Source: Rhizobium johnstonii 3841 (GTDB taxonomy: Bacteria > Pseudomonadota > Alphaproteobacteria > Rhizobiales > Rhizobiaceae). From it: 64,000 nucleotides of DNA. A model generated the notes under the pieces. It had not been told where the DNA came from. It saw only the letters and a list, made by a program, of their open reading frames with translations, and ran no database searches. Below are positions 54,410 through 63,714 of this stretch, piece after piece (position 1 is the stretch's first letter; every line of letters begins with the position of its first letter). Where the stretch lies: the NCBI RefSeq assembly GCF_000009265.1, contig NC_008378.1, positions 1 to 64,000 of the forward strand, given 5' to 3'. Both the position numbers and the translations under genes were made by a program.

Positions 54410-55417
54410 ATGACAGAGATTGGCTTGCGGCCGTCGCCGATCAGCGCGACGGTCAATTTCGCCGCCGAGGGCGTCCAGCACGGATTCCTGCGCCTGCCTT
54501 ACAGCCGCGACGATTCCGCCTGGGGATCGGTGATGGTGCCGATAACCGTCATCAGGAACGGCAAGGGGCCAACGGCCCTTCTGACCGGCGGTAATCACGG
54601 CGACGAGTATGAAGGACCGATCGCGCTCTTCGATCTTGCCCGCTCACTGAAGGCCGAAGAGGTGAAAGGCACTGTCATCATCGTGCCGGCCATGAATTAT
54701 CCGGCATTCCAAGCGGGAACCAGGACCTCGCCGATCGACAGGGGCAATATGAACCGCAGCTTCCCGGGTCGGCCGGACGGCACGGTGACCGAGAAGATCG
54801 CCGACTATTTCAGCCGTGTGCTTCTTCCGATGGCGGATCTCGTCCTCGACTTCCATTCCGGCGGCAAGACGCTCGATTTTCTGCCATTCTGCGCGGCCCA
54901 CATCCTGCCGAACAAACAACAGGAGACAAAAGCCTTCGAATTCGTGACGGCCTTTGCCGCTCCCTATTCGATGAAAATGCTGGAGATCGATGCGGTCGGG
55001 ATGTACGACACCGCGGCCGAGGAGATGGGCAAGGTCTTCATCACCACGGAACTCGGCGGCGGCGGCACCGCCACGGCCAAAAGTGCGGCGATTGCCAAGC
55101 GCGGCACCATGAACGTGCTGCGCCACGCAGGGATCGTCGCCGGCGCCGTCGATCCCGGTTCAACGACCTGGCTCGACATGCCGGATGGCCGCTGCTTCTC
55201 CTTCGCAGAGGAGGGCGGGCTGATCGAACCTGTCATTGATCTCAGCGAAGCCGTCACAGCCGATGCCGTCATCGCGCGCATCTATCCGACCGGGCGGACC
55301 GGGTTGGCCCCCCGCGAGATCCGCGCCGGCATGAACGGCATTCTTTGTGCCCGGCATTTCCCAGGGCTGGTCAAGGCTGGTGACTGCGTTGCCGTCGTGG
55401 CGATCGTTACGGGCTGA
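54410..55417 (+). CDS. eutE: EutE/DoeB, N-alpha-acetyl-diaminobutyrate deacetylase
   Basis: Zinc-dependent succinylglutamate desuccinylase/aspartoacylase family, 335 residues. Zinc ligands H63 and E66 in GGNHGDEYEG and H149 in LDFHSGG. It deacetylates the product of ectoine ring opening to L-2,4-diaminobutyrate. Last gene of the operon, 7 bases after eutD, and convergent with a chemoreceptor gene. Confidence 0.93.
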   Translation: MTEIGLRPSPISATVNFAAEGVQHGFLRLPYSRDDSAWGSVMVPITVIRNGKGPTALLTGGNHGDEYEGPIALFDLARSLKAEEVKGTVIIVPAMNYPAFQAGTRTSPIDRGNMNRSFPGRPDGTVTEKIADYFSRVLLPMADLVLDFHSGGKTLDFLPFCAAHILPNKQQETKAFEFVTAFAAPYSMKMLEIDAVGMYDTAAEEMGKVFITTELGGGGTATAKSAAIAKRGTMNVLRHAGIVAGAVDPGSTTWLDMPDGRCFSFAEEGGLIEPVIDLSEAVTADAVIARIYPTGRTGLAPREIRAGMNGILCARHFPGLVKAGDCVAVVAIVTG

Positions 55418-55460
55418 GGTGATTGGACAGGCAGAGGCGGGATCCGTTTCGACTGCTGCC

Positions 55461-57278
55461 TCAAGCAGCTTTTTGCGCCCTTGACGTGCTGGCTCCCGCA
55501 TCGACCTGAAAGCGGTTGACGACCCCCTCCAGTGTCTGTGTCTGGCTACCGAGGGCGCGGCAGGCCGAGGCAGTTTCGACCGCCATGGCTGCGTTGCGCT
55601 GGGTGACCTGATCGAGCGCGTTGACGGAGGCGTTGATCTCGCCGATCGCTACCGCCTGCTCGGAAGACACCGAAACGATGCGGGCGATCAGGCCGGCAAC
55701 TTGCTCGACCTGCCCTTCGATTTCCAGGAGCGCCTTGCCGGTTCGGTTGACGAGCTCCACACCGGTGGAGACCTGCGCCGAGGAGGTGGAGATCAGAGAT
55801 CTGATCTCCTTGGCGGCGTTGGCCGAGCGCATGGCTAGTTCGCGCACTTCCTGCGCGACGACGGCAAAACCCTTGCCTGCTTCGCCGGCGCGCGCTGCTT
55901 CAACCCCGGCATTGAGCGCCAGAAGATTGGTCTGGAAGGCGATTTCATCGATGACATTGACGATGTCGCCGATCTGGGAGGACGAACCTTCGATCCTTTC
56001 CATGGCGGCGATGGCTTCGCGAACGACGGCTGCCGAATGTTCGGCGCTGGTGCGGGTCTCGGCCATCATGCCCGTCGCCCTGCCGGCATGGTCGGAGGCA
56101 TCCTTGGCCTTAATATTCATTTCATCGAGCGCGGCTGTCGCCTCTTCGAGCATTGCGGCCTGCTGTTCCGTGCGCGACGCAAGACTGTCGGCTGCATCGG
56201 TGATGCCGGCCGAGGAACTGCCCACTTGCTTGGAGGTCTGGGCGATCTCCGCCATCGAAGCGCAAAGCGCGTCCATACTGTCGTTGAACTTCGCGCGCAA
56301 AGTCTCGTAGGCGGCGGCGAAGGGTGTCTTGATCCGGCAATCGAGATTGCCGGTCGACAGCTGTTCCAGGCCGTATGTCAACCGATCGATCACCGTTTCG
56401 CGGATCTGCTCCTCTGCGGCCCTTTCGGCCAGCTGGCTGCGTTCGCGCTCAAATTCCGCATCGCGAAGTGCGGTCTCGCGCTTCTGCGCCTCCTGCCGCT
56501 CGAGCGCGTTGCGGCGGAATACCGCCACAGCCTTGGACATGGCTCCGATCTCGTCGGACCGGTTGGCGTAGGGAACTTCGGTCGAAAAGTCGCCTTCGGC
56601 AAGGTTGCCCATATAGGCCTTCATGCCATCGAGCGGCACGATTGCTCGGCGGCGCAGGAGATAGAGCCCCACCAGCAACAGCCCGAACGAACCGAGACCC
56701 GCAGCACCCGCATAGATCGTCCAGGTGACGATCTCCGAGGCTGCATTGCGCTCCTCGCCCTTCAGGAAGGCGTCGGAATTGGCAACGAGTTTCTCGACCG
56801 CATCCTGGTGCGAATGAAAGGCGACGCGCAGTTGCTCGATCGCACCATGCGCCTTGTCTTCATCCCTGGCATTCAGGGCCGGGATGATCTCACGGTTCAT
56901 CACCCCCCAGAATGTATCGCCCTTGGCGATGACATCGTTTTCAAGCTCGTCCTTCAAAGCCTGCGGCAGCCGGGTGGTTTTCCAATAGGCGCGGCGGTCG
57001 TCGTAGGCGGCCTTGAGATTTGCGATCTTGGCAAGATTGGTTTCGGTGAGCTCGGGAAATTTGCTCGCCTCGAAGGACAGCATGTAGGATTCCACCACAA
57101 ACAGTGGCGGCGGCAGAATATCGGCGATCAAATCCTTGCCGTAGACGACCTGCTCGTAAACCGGCCCGTTGACTTTCAGCCGTTCGAGCGCCGATTGCTG
57201 CAAACCGATCGACATGAAAAGGCCGGCTGAAACGGCGACACCAAACGCCACCAAACTACGAGCAATGGTAAGTGCCAA
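55461..57278 (-). CDS. Methyl-accepting chemotaxis protein
   Basis: Chemoreceptor of about 605 residues: N-terminal membrane segment (about 1-25), periplasmic helical sensor domain, second membrane segment (about 185-210), HAMP domains, and a signalling domain with the hairpin tip [20 protein letters not shown] (broken here as family core). A TTG at 57278 is chosen because GGAGG lies 5 bases upstream and the first membrane segment starts at once; an ATG at 57380 would add a hydrophilic tail. No cytoplasmic PAS domain seen. The ligand is unknown, though the ectoine operon is next door. Confidence 0.88.
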   Translation of the reverse strand: MALTIARSLVAFGVAVSAGLFMSIGLQQSALERLKVNGPVYEQVVYGKDLIADILPPPLFVVESYMLSFEASKFPELTETNLAKIANLKAAYDDRRAYWKTTRLPQALKDELENDVIAKGDTFWGVMNREIIPALNARDEDKAHGAIEQLRVAFHSHQDAVEKLVANSDAFLKGEERNAASEIVTWTIYAGAAGLGSFGLLLVGLYLLRRRAIVPLDGMKAYMGNLAEGDFSTEVPYANRSDEIGAMSKAVAVFRRNALERQEAQKRETALRDAEFERERSQLAERAAEEQIRETVIDRLTYGLEQLSTGNLDCRIKTPFAAAYETLRAKFNDSMDALCASMAEIAQTSKQVGSSSAGITDAADSLASRTEQQAAMLEEATAALDEMNIKAKDASDHAGRATGMMAETRTSAEHSAAVVREAIAAMERIEGSSSQIGDIVNVIDEIAFQTNLLALNAGVEAARAGEAGKGFAVVAQEVRELAMRSANAAKEIRSLISTSSAQVSTGVELVNRTGKALLEIEGQVEQVAGLIARIVSVSSEQAVAIGEINASVNALDQVTQRNAAMAVETASACRALGSQTQTLEGVVNRFQVDAGASTSRAQKAA

Positions 57279-57415
57279 GACTGCCTCCAAATAACTTTTG
57301 GCCTCTCTGCTTCGAGATGCCTGATCTACGTATGGCATTATTTCGCAAGAACACTGAGATATGGTTAATTCTTTTGGCATCGGAACAAAGTAGGGGTCGT
57401 GAATACTTGTGGTAT

Positions 57416-57463
57416 CCAGCCATCAGTTGCCATCTTGATGGCTGGCAGGCTGATGTATATACA
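57416..57463 (+). promoter_or_regulatory. Operators upstream of the vapBC-type operon
   Basis: CCAGCCATCA and TGATGGCTGG (57416-57425 and 57436-57445) form a perfect 10-bp inverted repeat with a 10-base spacer, and TGTATATACA (57454-57463) is a perfect palindrome ending 17 bases before the antitoxin ATG. The second is typical of sites for autoregulated VapB-like antitoxins. AAAGGAGA follows as ribosome site. Confidence 0.6.
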
Positions 57464-57480
57464 GATGAAAGGAGACCGAC

Positions 57481-57729
57481 ATGGCTGAACCTCAACTTTC
57501 CGTGCGCAGCGCGAAGGCACGCGATCTTGCGCATCGGCTTGCCCGGCGCGAAAATCGCTCAATAGCTGACATCGTTGAGCGGGCTCTGGAATCGTATGAA
57601 ATACGGGAAGCCGGCCGCGAGGCAGCCACGACCTTCTATGCTCGTCTTTTGCAGCAAAGTGGCACGGATATCGACCTTGAATCAGTTATCAAAGAGGACA
57701 GGCAGGAGCACAAGGGCATCGAACTTTGA
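57481..57729 (+). CDS. vapB: VapB-type antitoxin (ribbon-helix-helix-like)
   Basis: Small antitoxin of 82 residues. The N-terminal PQLSVRSAKARDLAHRLARR segment fits the Rv0623/PSK-type antitoxin family that pairs with PIN toxins; the acidic C-terminal half would wrap the toxin. The stop overlaps the toxin start (TTGA). Likely represses its own promoter through the palindromes upstream. Confidence 0.85.
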   Translation: MAEPQLSVRSAKARDLAHRLARRENRSIADIVERALESYEIREAGREAATTFYARLLQQSGTDIDLESVIKEDRQEHKGIEL

Positions 57730-58136
57730 TCTTTCTCGATACCAACGTCATATCGGAAACCCTAAAAAAGTCGCCCGACGAGGCCGTGATTGCATGGCTG
57801 GTCCGTCATGATGCAGAATTGGCGTTACCGACGGTGACAATTGCGGAAATAGCTTTTGGTATCCAGAAGATCCGCGATCAGCGAGCCGAACGCCTCGAAC
57901 AGGGGCTGTCCGACTGGCGCCGTCGCTTCGCGGACCGGATTTTCGGTCTGACCGAAGAGGCAGCTCTTGCTTATGGCGACATTATGGGCCTTGCTGCTCG
58001 TCAAGGGCGTGGAATGTCGGCTCCGGATGGCATGATAGCCGCTATTGCGCGGGTTAATGGCGGTCGACTTGCGACGCGAGACCTGGGGGACTTTGCGACC
58101 ACAGGCCTTGAGCTGATTTCACCATGGCAATTTTGA
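57726..58136 (+). CDS. vapC: VapC-type PIN-domain toxin ribonuclease
   Basis: PIN nuclease of 136 residues with the acidic metal-binding residues D5 (FLDTN), E41 (AEIAFG), D101 (APDGMIAA) and D119 (TRDLGDF). Such toxins cleave tRNA or rRNA when free of antitoxin. It starts at TTG inside the antitoxin stop codon. Presumably stabilises the plasmid or slows growth under stress. Confidence 0.92.
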   Translation: MIFLDTNVISETLKKSPDEAVIAWLVRHDAELALPTVTIAEIAFGIQKIRDQRAERLEQGLSDWRRRFADRIFGLTEEAALAYGDIMGLAARQGRGMSAPDGMIAAIARVNGGRLATRDLGDFATTGLELISPWQF

Positions 58137-58176
58137 ATTCCCGAAACATGCTTGGCGCTCGTAGCTGAGAGGCCTT

Positions 58177-58398
58177 TCAAGCCAAGCGCAGGAGCTTTTC
58201 GTTCAGGCCGCTGATCTCGCGCAGGAGCTCGACCAATCTGTCCGTGTTTTCCTGGCTGAGCCGGCCCGTTCCGCCGCTGCTGTTCCAAAGATCTTGAAAT
58301 TCTTGGCTCATGGTGCGTGCGCTGCTCATAATTTCGATGATTTGAGCGCGGTTTTCCCAGGTTGCAACGATGGTCGGTTCGTCCATCTCCAGCGACAT
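58177..58398 (-). CDS. Small hypothetical protein, predicted helical
   Basis: At least 73 residues starting MSLEMDEPTIVATWENRAQ and ending SGLNEKLLRLA, mostly charged helix with heptad-like leucines at the end. No family was recognised. The frame is open to 58665; TTG at 58419 with AGGAA upstream is an alternative start. It lies downstream of the DUF6502-DUF5666 pair, past a strong hairpin, so it may be separately transcribed. Confidence 0.5.
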   Translation of the reverse strand: MSLEMDEPTIVATWENRAQIIEIMSSARTMSQEFQDLWNSSGGTGRLSQENTDRLVELLREISGLNEKLLRLA

Positions 58399-58549
58399 GT
58401 CCGGTTCGCGTTCCAGCAAAAACAATTCCTGATTCCTCTTGGGCGATGACGGTTCGGTTCGGATGGCGCCATCCAGCCTACCGGATGGGCCATTCCTACG
58501 ATGACTCAGGAACATGGGTTTGACAGTGTCGGAACGATTGAAAATCAAA

Positions 58550-58590
58550 CGATTGGCTAGCGGGTGTGGGGCGGACCCGTTAGCCAATCG
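58550..58590 (-). terminator. Long stem-loop, probable terminator of the DUF6502-DUF5666 operon
   Basis: CGATTGGCTAGCGGGT (58550-58565) and ACCCGTTAGCCAATCG (58575-58590) form a 16-bp stem with one G-U pair and a 9-base loop. On the minus strand it lies about 90 bases after the DUF5666 stop and is followed by TTTGATTTT, which is moderately U-rich. Confidence 0.65.
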
Positions 58591-58636
58591 GCAAACCCTC
58601 CCTGGAATCACCCGAAGCAGAATTCGCATGAACAAT

Positions 58637-58657
58637 AAATGGGAAAATTTCCCATTT
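58637..58657. promoter_or_regulatory. 21-bp palindrome AAATGGGAAA-A-TTTCCCATTT
   Basis: Two perfect 10-base arms flank a single A, 23 bases after the end of the DUF5666 gene. The AT-rich tips and short centre look more like a protein-binding site than a terminator. No regulator is encoded beside it. Confidence 0.5.
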
Positions 58658-58680
58658 GTCAACATGCGGCGACAGCGTTT

Positions 58681-59760
58681 TCAGCGCGGACCCGGGCCTG
58701 GGCCCGGTGGCGGCGGCCCAGGCGGCGGGCCGTCCTGCGGTGGCGGTCCGCCTCTATCCGGAGCGGGAAAATCTCGGTCCGGCCCGCCTCTGCCGAAGGG
58801 CGAACGATCGGGCGGCGGTCGATCCGAAGGTCCTCCTGGACGTCGCGAACCGAAGCCGTCCGGAATGCGCCCGTCGGGAAAGCCGGTCATTCTGCTTGAG
58901 TCCCGCACGCCGACATCGACGAAGCCATGACCATCAGGAGATGGCGGCCCCGAGCCGAAAGGCGCGGACCCTCCGGGTCCCGCGCCCGGCCGGTCCTTAT
59001 CGGTCGGCCGGAAGGTCTCGACGTTGACGATGCCGTGTTTCAAGCCCGGCACGAGGGGTTCAGCCTGAATGCGCGTGATGATCAATCGATCGGCGACGGC
59101 CTTGAGACGCACGAGCGTTTGCTTGCCGGCCAGGTATCCATGCGTGCTTCCAAGCGAAAGACCGCCGATCAGGACGCGATTGCTGCTCTTGACGGGGATG
59201 CCTCGAACATGGGCGCCTTCGGAAACGGAGCGAGGCTCGATGCGCCGGGCAATGATCGTACCGTCAGGTTTGCGGATGCCGAACACGGCGACCCGCTTGC
59301 CCTTGCGCAGGCCCTTCGTCGCGACACCCGTCGTGTCGATCGTTTGCCCCAGTACGGTCATGCCGGTCTTGTTTATCCGGTCGATGCGGCCCTGGACTTC
59401 GCTGGCGATGGTGATGCGGGCGGCAAGCTTGCCCGTCAGCAGCACCCGGGCGACATGGCCGACCTTCATCGCGCTCGCGCGAACGCGTCGGCCGTCGATT
59501 TCGATCGGTGTCGTCGCACTGAACGGGATGTGGATGTTGTTGACGATGATGCTTCCAAAACCCTGGATGGTTCCAACGATGCCCGTCCCGCCGATGCCGT
59601 GATCTTCGTTCTCCCCGCCGCCCTGGATGGAAAGTCCAGATCCGCCGATGCCATGATCGCTGGTGCCCGTCGGCTGCGCGGCGGCAATCTTGGGCCCTAG
59701 AACCTGAAGCGCTATTCCGGCCAGCAGAAATTGCCTTCTCGAGATGGCCGACGGGGTCAT
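58681..59760 (-). CDS. DUF5666-type exported protein with Tat signal and proline-rich tail
   Basis: Protein of 359 residues with a twin-arginine signal (SRRQFLLAG at 8-16) and cleavage near AAA-Q (about 28). Two or three DUF5666 beta-barrel repeats follow (about 60-230, e.g. VQGRIDRINKTGMTVLGQ and GKRVAVFGI). The last 85 residues are almost only Pro, Gly, Asp and Arg. The function is unknown. Its start overlaps the stop of the DUF6502 gene by 4 bases, so the two act together. Confidence 0.8.
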   Translation of the reverse strand: MTPSAISRRQFLLAGIALQVLGPKIAAAQPTGTSDHGIGGSGLSIQGGGENEDHGIGGTGIVGTIQGFGSIIVNNIHIPFSATTPIEIDGRRVRASAMKVGHVARVLLTGKLAARITIASEVQGRIDRINKTGMTVLGQTIDTTGVATKGLRKGKRVAVFGIRKPDGTIIARRIEPRSVSEGAHVRGIPVKSSNRVLIGGLSLGSTHGYLAGKQTLVRLKAVADRLIITRIQAEPLVPGLKHGIVNVETFRPTDKDRPGAGPGGSAPFGSGPPSPDGHGFVDVGVRDSSRMTGFPDGRIPDGFGSRRPGGPSDRPPPDRSPFGRGGPDRDFPAPDRGGPPPQDGPPPGPPPPGPGPGPR

Positions 59761-60620
59761 TCGTCCGTCTCCGTCTTGGATGCGGTGTCTGCCTGAAGAT
59801 CGGCCTCGCCCTCCTCGGTCATGACATAGAGCCCGGCGATCCAGCGGCTGTTGCCGCCGGGGTCGTCCTTGATGGCCTGATGGGCGATCTTGTTGAGTTT
59901 CAGGAGCAGCGCCATTCCTTCCGCGCGCGCGATCTCGTCGAGCCGGGCCGCCAGAACGGGCGATATCCCGTCATAATGGACGGCGCGTTCGAAGTTCGGA
60001 GGAGGCTCGTTCATCAGGTTCATGACCGACGCCTGCACATGGTCACGGAGGTTGCGGGTAAAATAATGCCGGCGGGCCTCGTCGCCGGCATTGGGGACGA
60101 TCGATGAGAGATCGAGCTGGATCCAGCCGTTCTGATCGACAACGACGATGCCTTTGTCCAGCCAGTCGTCCAGGATGGAGCGGGGGTGGACGTCCTTGGT
60201 GATGTCGCTCACCAGGCTCTCGAATGACGGACCGCCGTCGCTGGAGGTCCGGGGCAGGGCACTCGGCCGATCCTCCGCATCGCAATAAAACGGATCGGCA
60301 AGCCATCTGGCGAGAATGCGGCTCGTCTGCGAAACGCCGGTGGTCAGGAAGGATGCCGCAAGCACCTGTCCGCGCAGCCGGTTGACGTCCTTGCGGTGAA
60401 TGCCGGTCAGGAGCGAGATGCGGCTATCCGTCTGGCTCTTGTTCGGCAGCGCGAATTCCTTCTCTGCGACCTCGATATAAAGGCGGCGAAGAACGGTCGA
60501 AAAAGCGATGAAGTTGAAGCCGGAGGCGAGTGCGAGCTTGACCAGCGGGCGAAGCACGCGGATCAGCATGGCCTGCAAGGTCTCTTCGGAGAAGGGTAGC
60601 TTCGTGCGCGGCTTCGACAT
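59757..60620 (-). CDS. DUF6502-family protein
   Basis: Protein of about 287 residues starting MSKPRTKLPFSEETLQ; an ATG 10 codons upstream is possible. The N-terminal half has the RVLRPLVKLALASGFNF and SLLTGIHRKDVNRLR pattern of the DUF6502 family, which looks like a DNA-binding helix-turn-helix region. It is coupled to the DUF5666 exported protein, so it may be its regulator. The 185-base gap to the next gene upstream shows nothing. Confidence 0.78.
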   Translation of the reverse strand: MSKPRTKLPFSEETLQAMLIRVLRPLVKLALASGFNFIAFSTVLRRLYIEVAEKEFALPNKSQTDSRISLLTGIHRKDVNRLRGQVLAASFLTTGVSQTSRILARWLADPFYCDAEDRPSALPRTSSDGGPSFESLVSDITKDVHPRSILDDWLDKGIVVVDQNGWIQLDLSSIVPNAGDEARRHYFTRNLRDHVQASVMNLMNEPPPNFERAVHYDGISPVLAARLDEIARAEGMALLLKLNKIAHQAIKDDPGGNSRWIAGLYVMTEEGEADLQADTASKTETDE

Positions 60621-60805
60621 CAAGAACACACTCGGTCTCTGAAAGACCATTGCCGGCAGACCTTCGGCAATCGTCCTCAGTCTCCCCTATGGGAAAGTCC
60701 AGACTGCCGCAACGGAGAAGCCCTACGCAAGACCAGCTTATGCCATGATTGCTGGCGGCGCGGCCGTGATCGCGCCACCATTGGGAAAGCATTTTGCGTC
60801 TTCTG

Positions 60806-61180
60806 TCAATGCGTTACGGGATGCGGTTCGGGTGACAGCACTGCGCCGTGGCGCCAGTCGATCAGCCGGTCGATGCGTGCAATCTTGTGGAAAACCTCGA
60901 AAACGTCGAATGACGTACCTTTCTCGACGTGGGCTGCCAGCAACTCGCAAAGCTCGAATATTTCAGGGGGCGTAGCGGTCATCTCGACGCCGTCATCCGT
61001 GAAGACACCCGATCGCGGCCATGCCCGCGTCTGTTGCTCGTCGAGTTTGCTGCCGACGAAGGGGATCGTATCGATGATGCCGGAGGCAAGCGCGAAGGCC
61101 GCCTCCGCCACGATTTCGGAACACGTCGTGTTGGGCTCCTTCGTGAGAGCCGGTATTTGCAACTGCTTGAATTCCCGCAT
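60806..61180 (-). CDS. Small protein resembling phage DnaT-like/head-connector family
   Basis: 124 residues. The core SKLDEQQTRAWPRSGVFTDDG followed by helical PEIFELCELLAAHV resembles the putative DnaT-like single-stranded-DNA-binding or gp6-like phage connector family. That family has an N-terminal helical part, a Q-x-x-x-WPR-x-GV core and a following helix. It lies 11 bases after flgL on the same strand, where chromosomal rhizobial flagellar operons carry flaF. It has no visible similarity to FlaF. Confidence 0.6.
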   Translation of the reverse strand: MREFKQLQIPALTKEPNTTCSEIVAEAAFALASGIIDTIPFVGSKLDEQQTRAWPRSGVFTDDGVEMTATPPEIFELCELLAAHVEKGTSFDVFEVFHKIARIDRLIDWRHGAVLSPEPHPVTH

Positions 61181-61191
61181 TTTTCAATCCG

Positions 61192-62238
61192 TCAGAGATA
61201 GTTGACCAGGCTCAGGCTCTGGAGTTTCGAAACGAGCGTGTAGGCCGTTTCCAATTGCGTCTGCAGTTGGTTGACGAGCGTCGAGGCTTCATAGGTATCT
61301 ACGCCCTGGAGATCGACGAGGTTTCCCTGAAGCAGAGTGGATTGAGCGTCGAGCGCGTCATTTGCCTTTTCGAGCCGTTCCTGGGCGAGGCCGAGTTCGC
61401 TTTGCTGCGTCACGATCCCGGAGGTCGCCTGCGCCGCATAGGCGATCGCCTTGGATGCGACGGTACTCTGCGCGTCGGAGCTGAGATCCTGGCCGAAGAG
61501 AGCGGAGACGACGACGGAGGCGAGCGCCAGATAACGCATGCCTTCGGAATTGGCGTTGGTCGACGAGGTGATGGTTTCCGATCCGCTGATCCGGCTCGTC
61601 ATGTTGGTGCTGGAAGCGGCCGACCAGCCTTCGGAAGCGTCCGTCCAGGCGCTCTCGGAGAACATCGGCTCGACCGTGTCGGTGATGAAGCTGCCGATTT
61701 CCTCGCCCGTCAATTCGCTGACGTCTTTTCCGAGACCGGTTGCATAATCGTTCAGAGCCGAAACGATCGTATCCGAGACCGCCGAGGATTGATCGCTCAG
61801 AGGCTGGCTGTCGAGGTTCGTTCCGCCGAACAGGAACTCGCCATTGACCGACGTGTTTGCCGTCGAGACCAGCTGCGAAATCGTGGCGCTCGCCGTCTGC
61901 AAGGCAACGGCGATGCTCGTCGTATCCTGGCTCGCCTGGAGTGCGGTCAGGTTCGAGACCAGGCTGTCGCCGGCATCCTTGAGGCTCGAAAGGGCGGTTT
62001 GCGATGCGTTCATGCGCAATTCGACGACGGCATTACTCATCTTGAAAGAGGCGGCCTGCGCGATAGCACTGGTGAGATTGATCGACTTTGCAGCGCCGGC
62101 GCCGAGGGATACGCCGCTATCGGCGTAGGTTCCTGTGGTCGCTTCCGTCGAGGCCTGCTGCAGCTTGTTTTGGGACTGGCTGATGGTGAGCCGCAAAACA
62201 TTCTGCATCGCCGATGATGAGACAAAAGATGCTTTCAT
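61192..62238 (-). CDS. flgL: Flagellar hook-associated protein FlgL (HAP3)
   Basis: Hook-filament junction protein of 348 residues. Conserved flagellin-like N-terminus (VLRLTISQSQNKLQQASTEA) and C-terminus (ASTLVNQLQTQLETAYTLVSKL) form the coiled-coil core; the middle GEFLFGGTNLDSQPL is typical of FlgL. It starts 2 bases after flgK and is exported by the flagellar type III apparatus without a signal peptide. Confidence 0.93.
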   Translation of the reverse strand: MKASFVSSSAMQNVLRLTISQSQNKLQQASTEATTGTYADSGVSLGAGAAKSINLTSAIAQAASFKMSNAVVELRMNASQTALSSLKDAGDSLVSNLTALQASQDTTSIAVALQTASATISQLVSTANTSVNGEFLFGGTNLDSQPLSDQSSAVSDTIVSALNDYATGLGKDVSELTGEEIGSFITDTVEPMFSESAWTDASEGWSAASSTNMTSRISGSETITSSTNANSEGMRYLALASVVVSALFGQDLSSDAQSTVASKAIAYAAQATSGIVTQQSELGLAQERLEKANDALDAQSTLLQGNLVDLQGVDTYEASTLVNQLQTQLETAYTLVSKLQSLSLVNYL

Positions 62239-62240
62239 GA

Positions 62241-63701
62241 CTAGCTCGCTATGTCGAGGAGCGACTGGAACATCTCGTCGATGACGTTCAGGATCTTTGT
62301 CGCCGCTTTGTAGGATTGTTCGATGTCGAGAAGCAGTGTCAGTTCCTCGTCGAGGTTGACGCCGGTTTCGTTGGAATAGGCCTCGTCGGAGCGCGACAAG
62401 GCGGCAGCCGTGGTTTCGGAGGCCGAGGTGGCGTCGCTTCGATATTGCTCGAGCCAGCCGATGGAGGCGCTGGCGTAGTCCGTCAGGCTTTGCGACGTCG
62501 AGAGACCGGCGTCGGAAGAGAACGAGCGCTGTTCCGTCAGCGCCTCATACAGGGCGTCGAGATTGTCCGAGAAGCCGCTGTCTCCCGAGGTGTTGAGATC
62601 GGTGATCCCGCTGATGGAGCCATCGCGCAGCTTTGTCGCATCGCCGCCCTCGCTGGTGACGACGGCCAGATTGACCGAGATGGTGGAGGCGATCCCTGTC
62701 GCATCGTCGGAAGCAGCAGGTGTTGCCCCGGTTGCGCCTGACGCCGTCGTCCAGACGAAAAGTCCCGGCGCGCTCGTGCTGCCGTCTGTTTCCGAGAAGA
62801 TCTGGACGAGCGATTTGGCGATCTCGTCGAGTTGAGCCTGGAATGTCGGGGCGATCTCGTCGCGAAGCTGCAGCAGTGCCTGCAGGCTGCCCGAGGCACT
62901 CGTCGTCGATCCCTCGCCGGCGTCGAGCGCAACGCCGTCGATATAGATGGAATTGCCTTCCGTTCCCGCGACGTAAGTCGCTGTCGGCGCGAAGGTGACG
63001 GTGCGGGGTATGGTCTCGAACAGCACGGTGCCATCAGAGGTGTAGAGCGCCATATCGTTATTGTCGCGCACGGTGGAAGTGACGCCGACGATCGAGGAGA
63101 TCTGCTTCAGGAGCTTTTCACGCTCGTCGAGAGCCGAGGATGTATCGGTACCGGTCGATGTCGCCAGCTTGACCGCATTGTTGGCCGCCTCGAACTGCGA
63201 CAGCAGTGTATTCAGGGTTGAGACCTGTGTGGCGATCTCCGCATCCGCCTCGGCTCTGATCGACTGGACGCCGTCGCTTGCGGTATTTAGCGAATTGGCG
63301 AGATCCTGCGCGGCGGTCACGGCCGATTGCGCGGCGGTCGTGCTGCTCGGCGACGTGCCGAATGTCTGGAGCGCCTGCTGGAATGCCGTGAGATAGGTAC
63401 TCGGCGAGGTCTCGTAGTCATTGCCGCCCACCAGCGACTTCAGGCTTTCGAGACCCGTCACCAGCGTCTGCTGGGCGCTGTCCTTGGCATTCGTTTGCAG
63501 ATACTGGGCAAGCAGCGCAGTTTCCTGCGCCCGGCTGATGCTGACGACCTGGGCGCCGGAAAGAGATGTCGTAACCGACGCCTCCCGTCTCACATAGTCG
63601 GAATTTCCGACATTGGCGATATTCGTCGAGATGACGCTGCTTTGCTGGCCCGTAGTGTTGAAAATACTTTGCACGTTGTTCAATGCGGAGGTGAGCGACA
63701 T
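62241..63701 (-). CDS. flgK: Flagellar hook-associated protein FlgK (HAP1)
   Basis: Hook-filament junction protein of 486 residues. The N-terminus LTSALNNVQSIFNTTGQQSS and NIANVGNSDYVRR match the rod/hook/HAP signature, and the C-terminus LLDIEQSYKAATKILNVIDE is the matching helical end. GGGAGGG lies before the ATG. Follows flgE by 13 bases. Confidence 0.94.
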   Translation of the reverse strand: MSLTSALNNVQSIFNTTGQQSSVISTNIANVGNSDYVRREASVTTSLSGAQVVSISRAQETALLAQYLQTNAKDSAQQTLVTGLESLKSLVGGNDYETSPSTYLTAFQQALQTFGTSPSSTTAAQSAVTAAQDLANSLNTASDGVQSIRAEADAEIATQVSTLNTLLSQFEAANNAVKLATSTGTDTSSALDEREKLLKQISSIVGVTSTVRDNNDMALYTSDGTVLFETIPRTVTFAPTATYVAGTEGNSIYIDGVALDAGEGSTTSASGSLQALLQLRDEIAPTFQAQLDEIAKSLVQIFSETDGSTSAPGLFVWTTASGATGATPAASDDATGIASTISVNLAVVTSEGGDATKLRDGSISGITDLNTSGDSGFSDNLDALYEALTEQRSFSSDAGLSTSQSLTDYASASIGWLEQYRSDATSASETTAAALSRSDEAYSNETGVNLDEELTLLLDIEQSYKAATKILNVIDEMFQSLLDIAS

Positions 63702-63714
63702 GCCGGCGCCCTCC

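Noticed and set aside
52981..54456. A 491-codon minus-strand open frame opposite eutC and eutD
   Set aside because: Antisense to conserved ectoine genes, with no start signal or domain.
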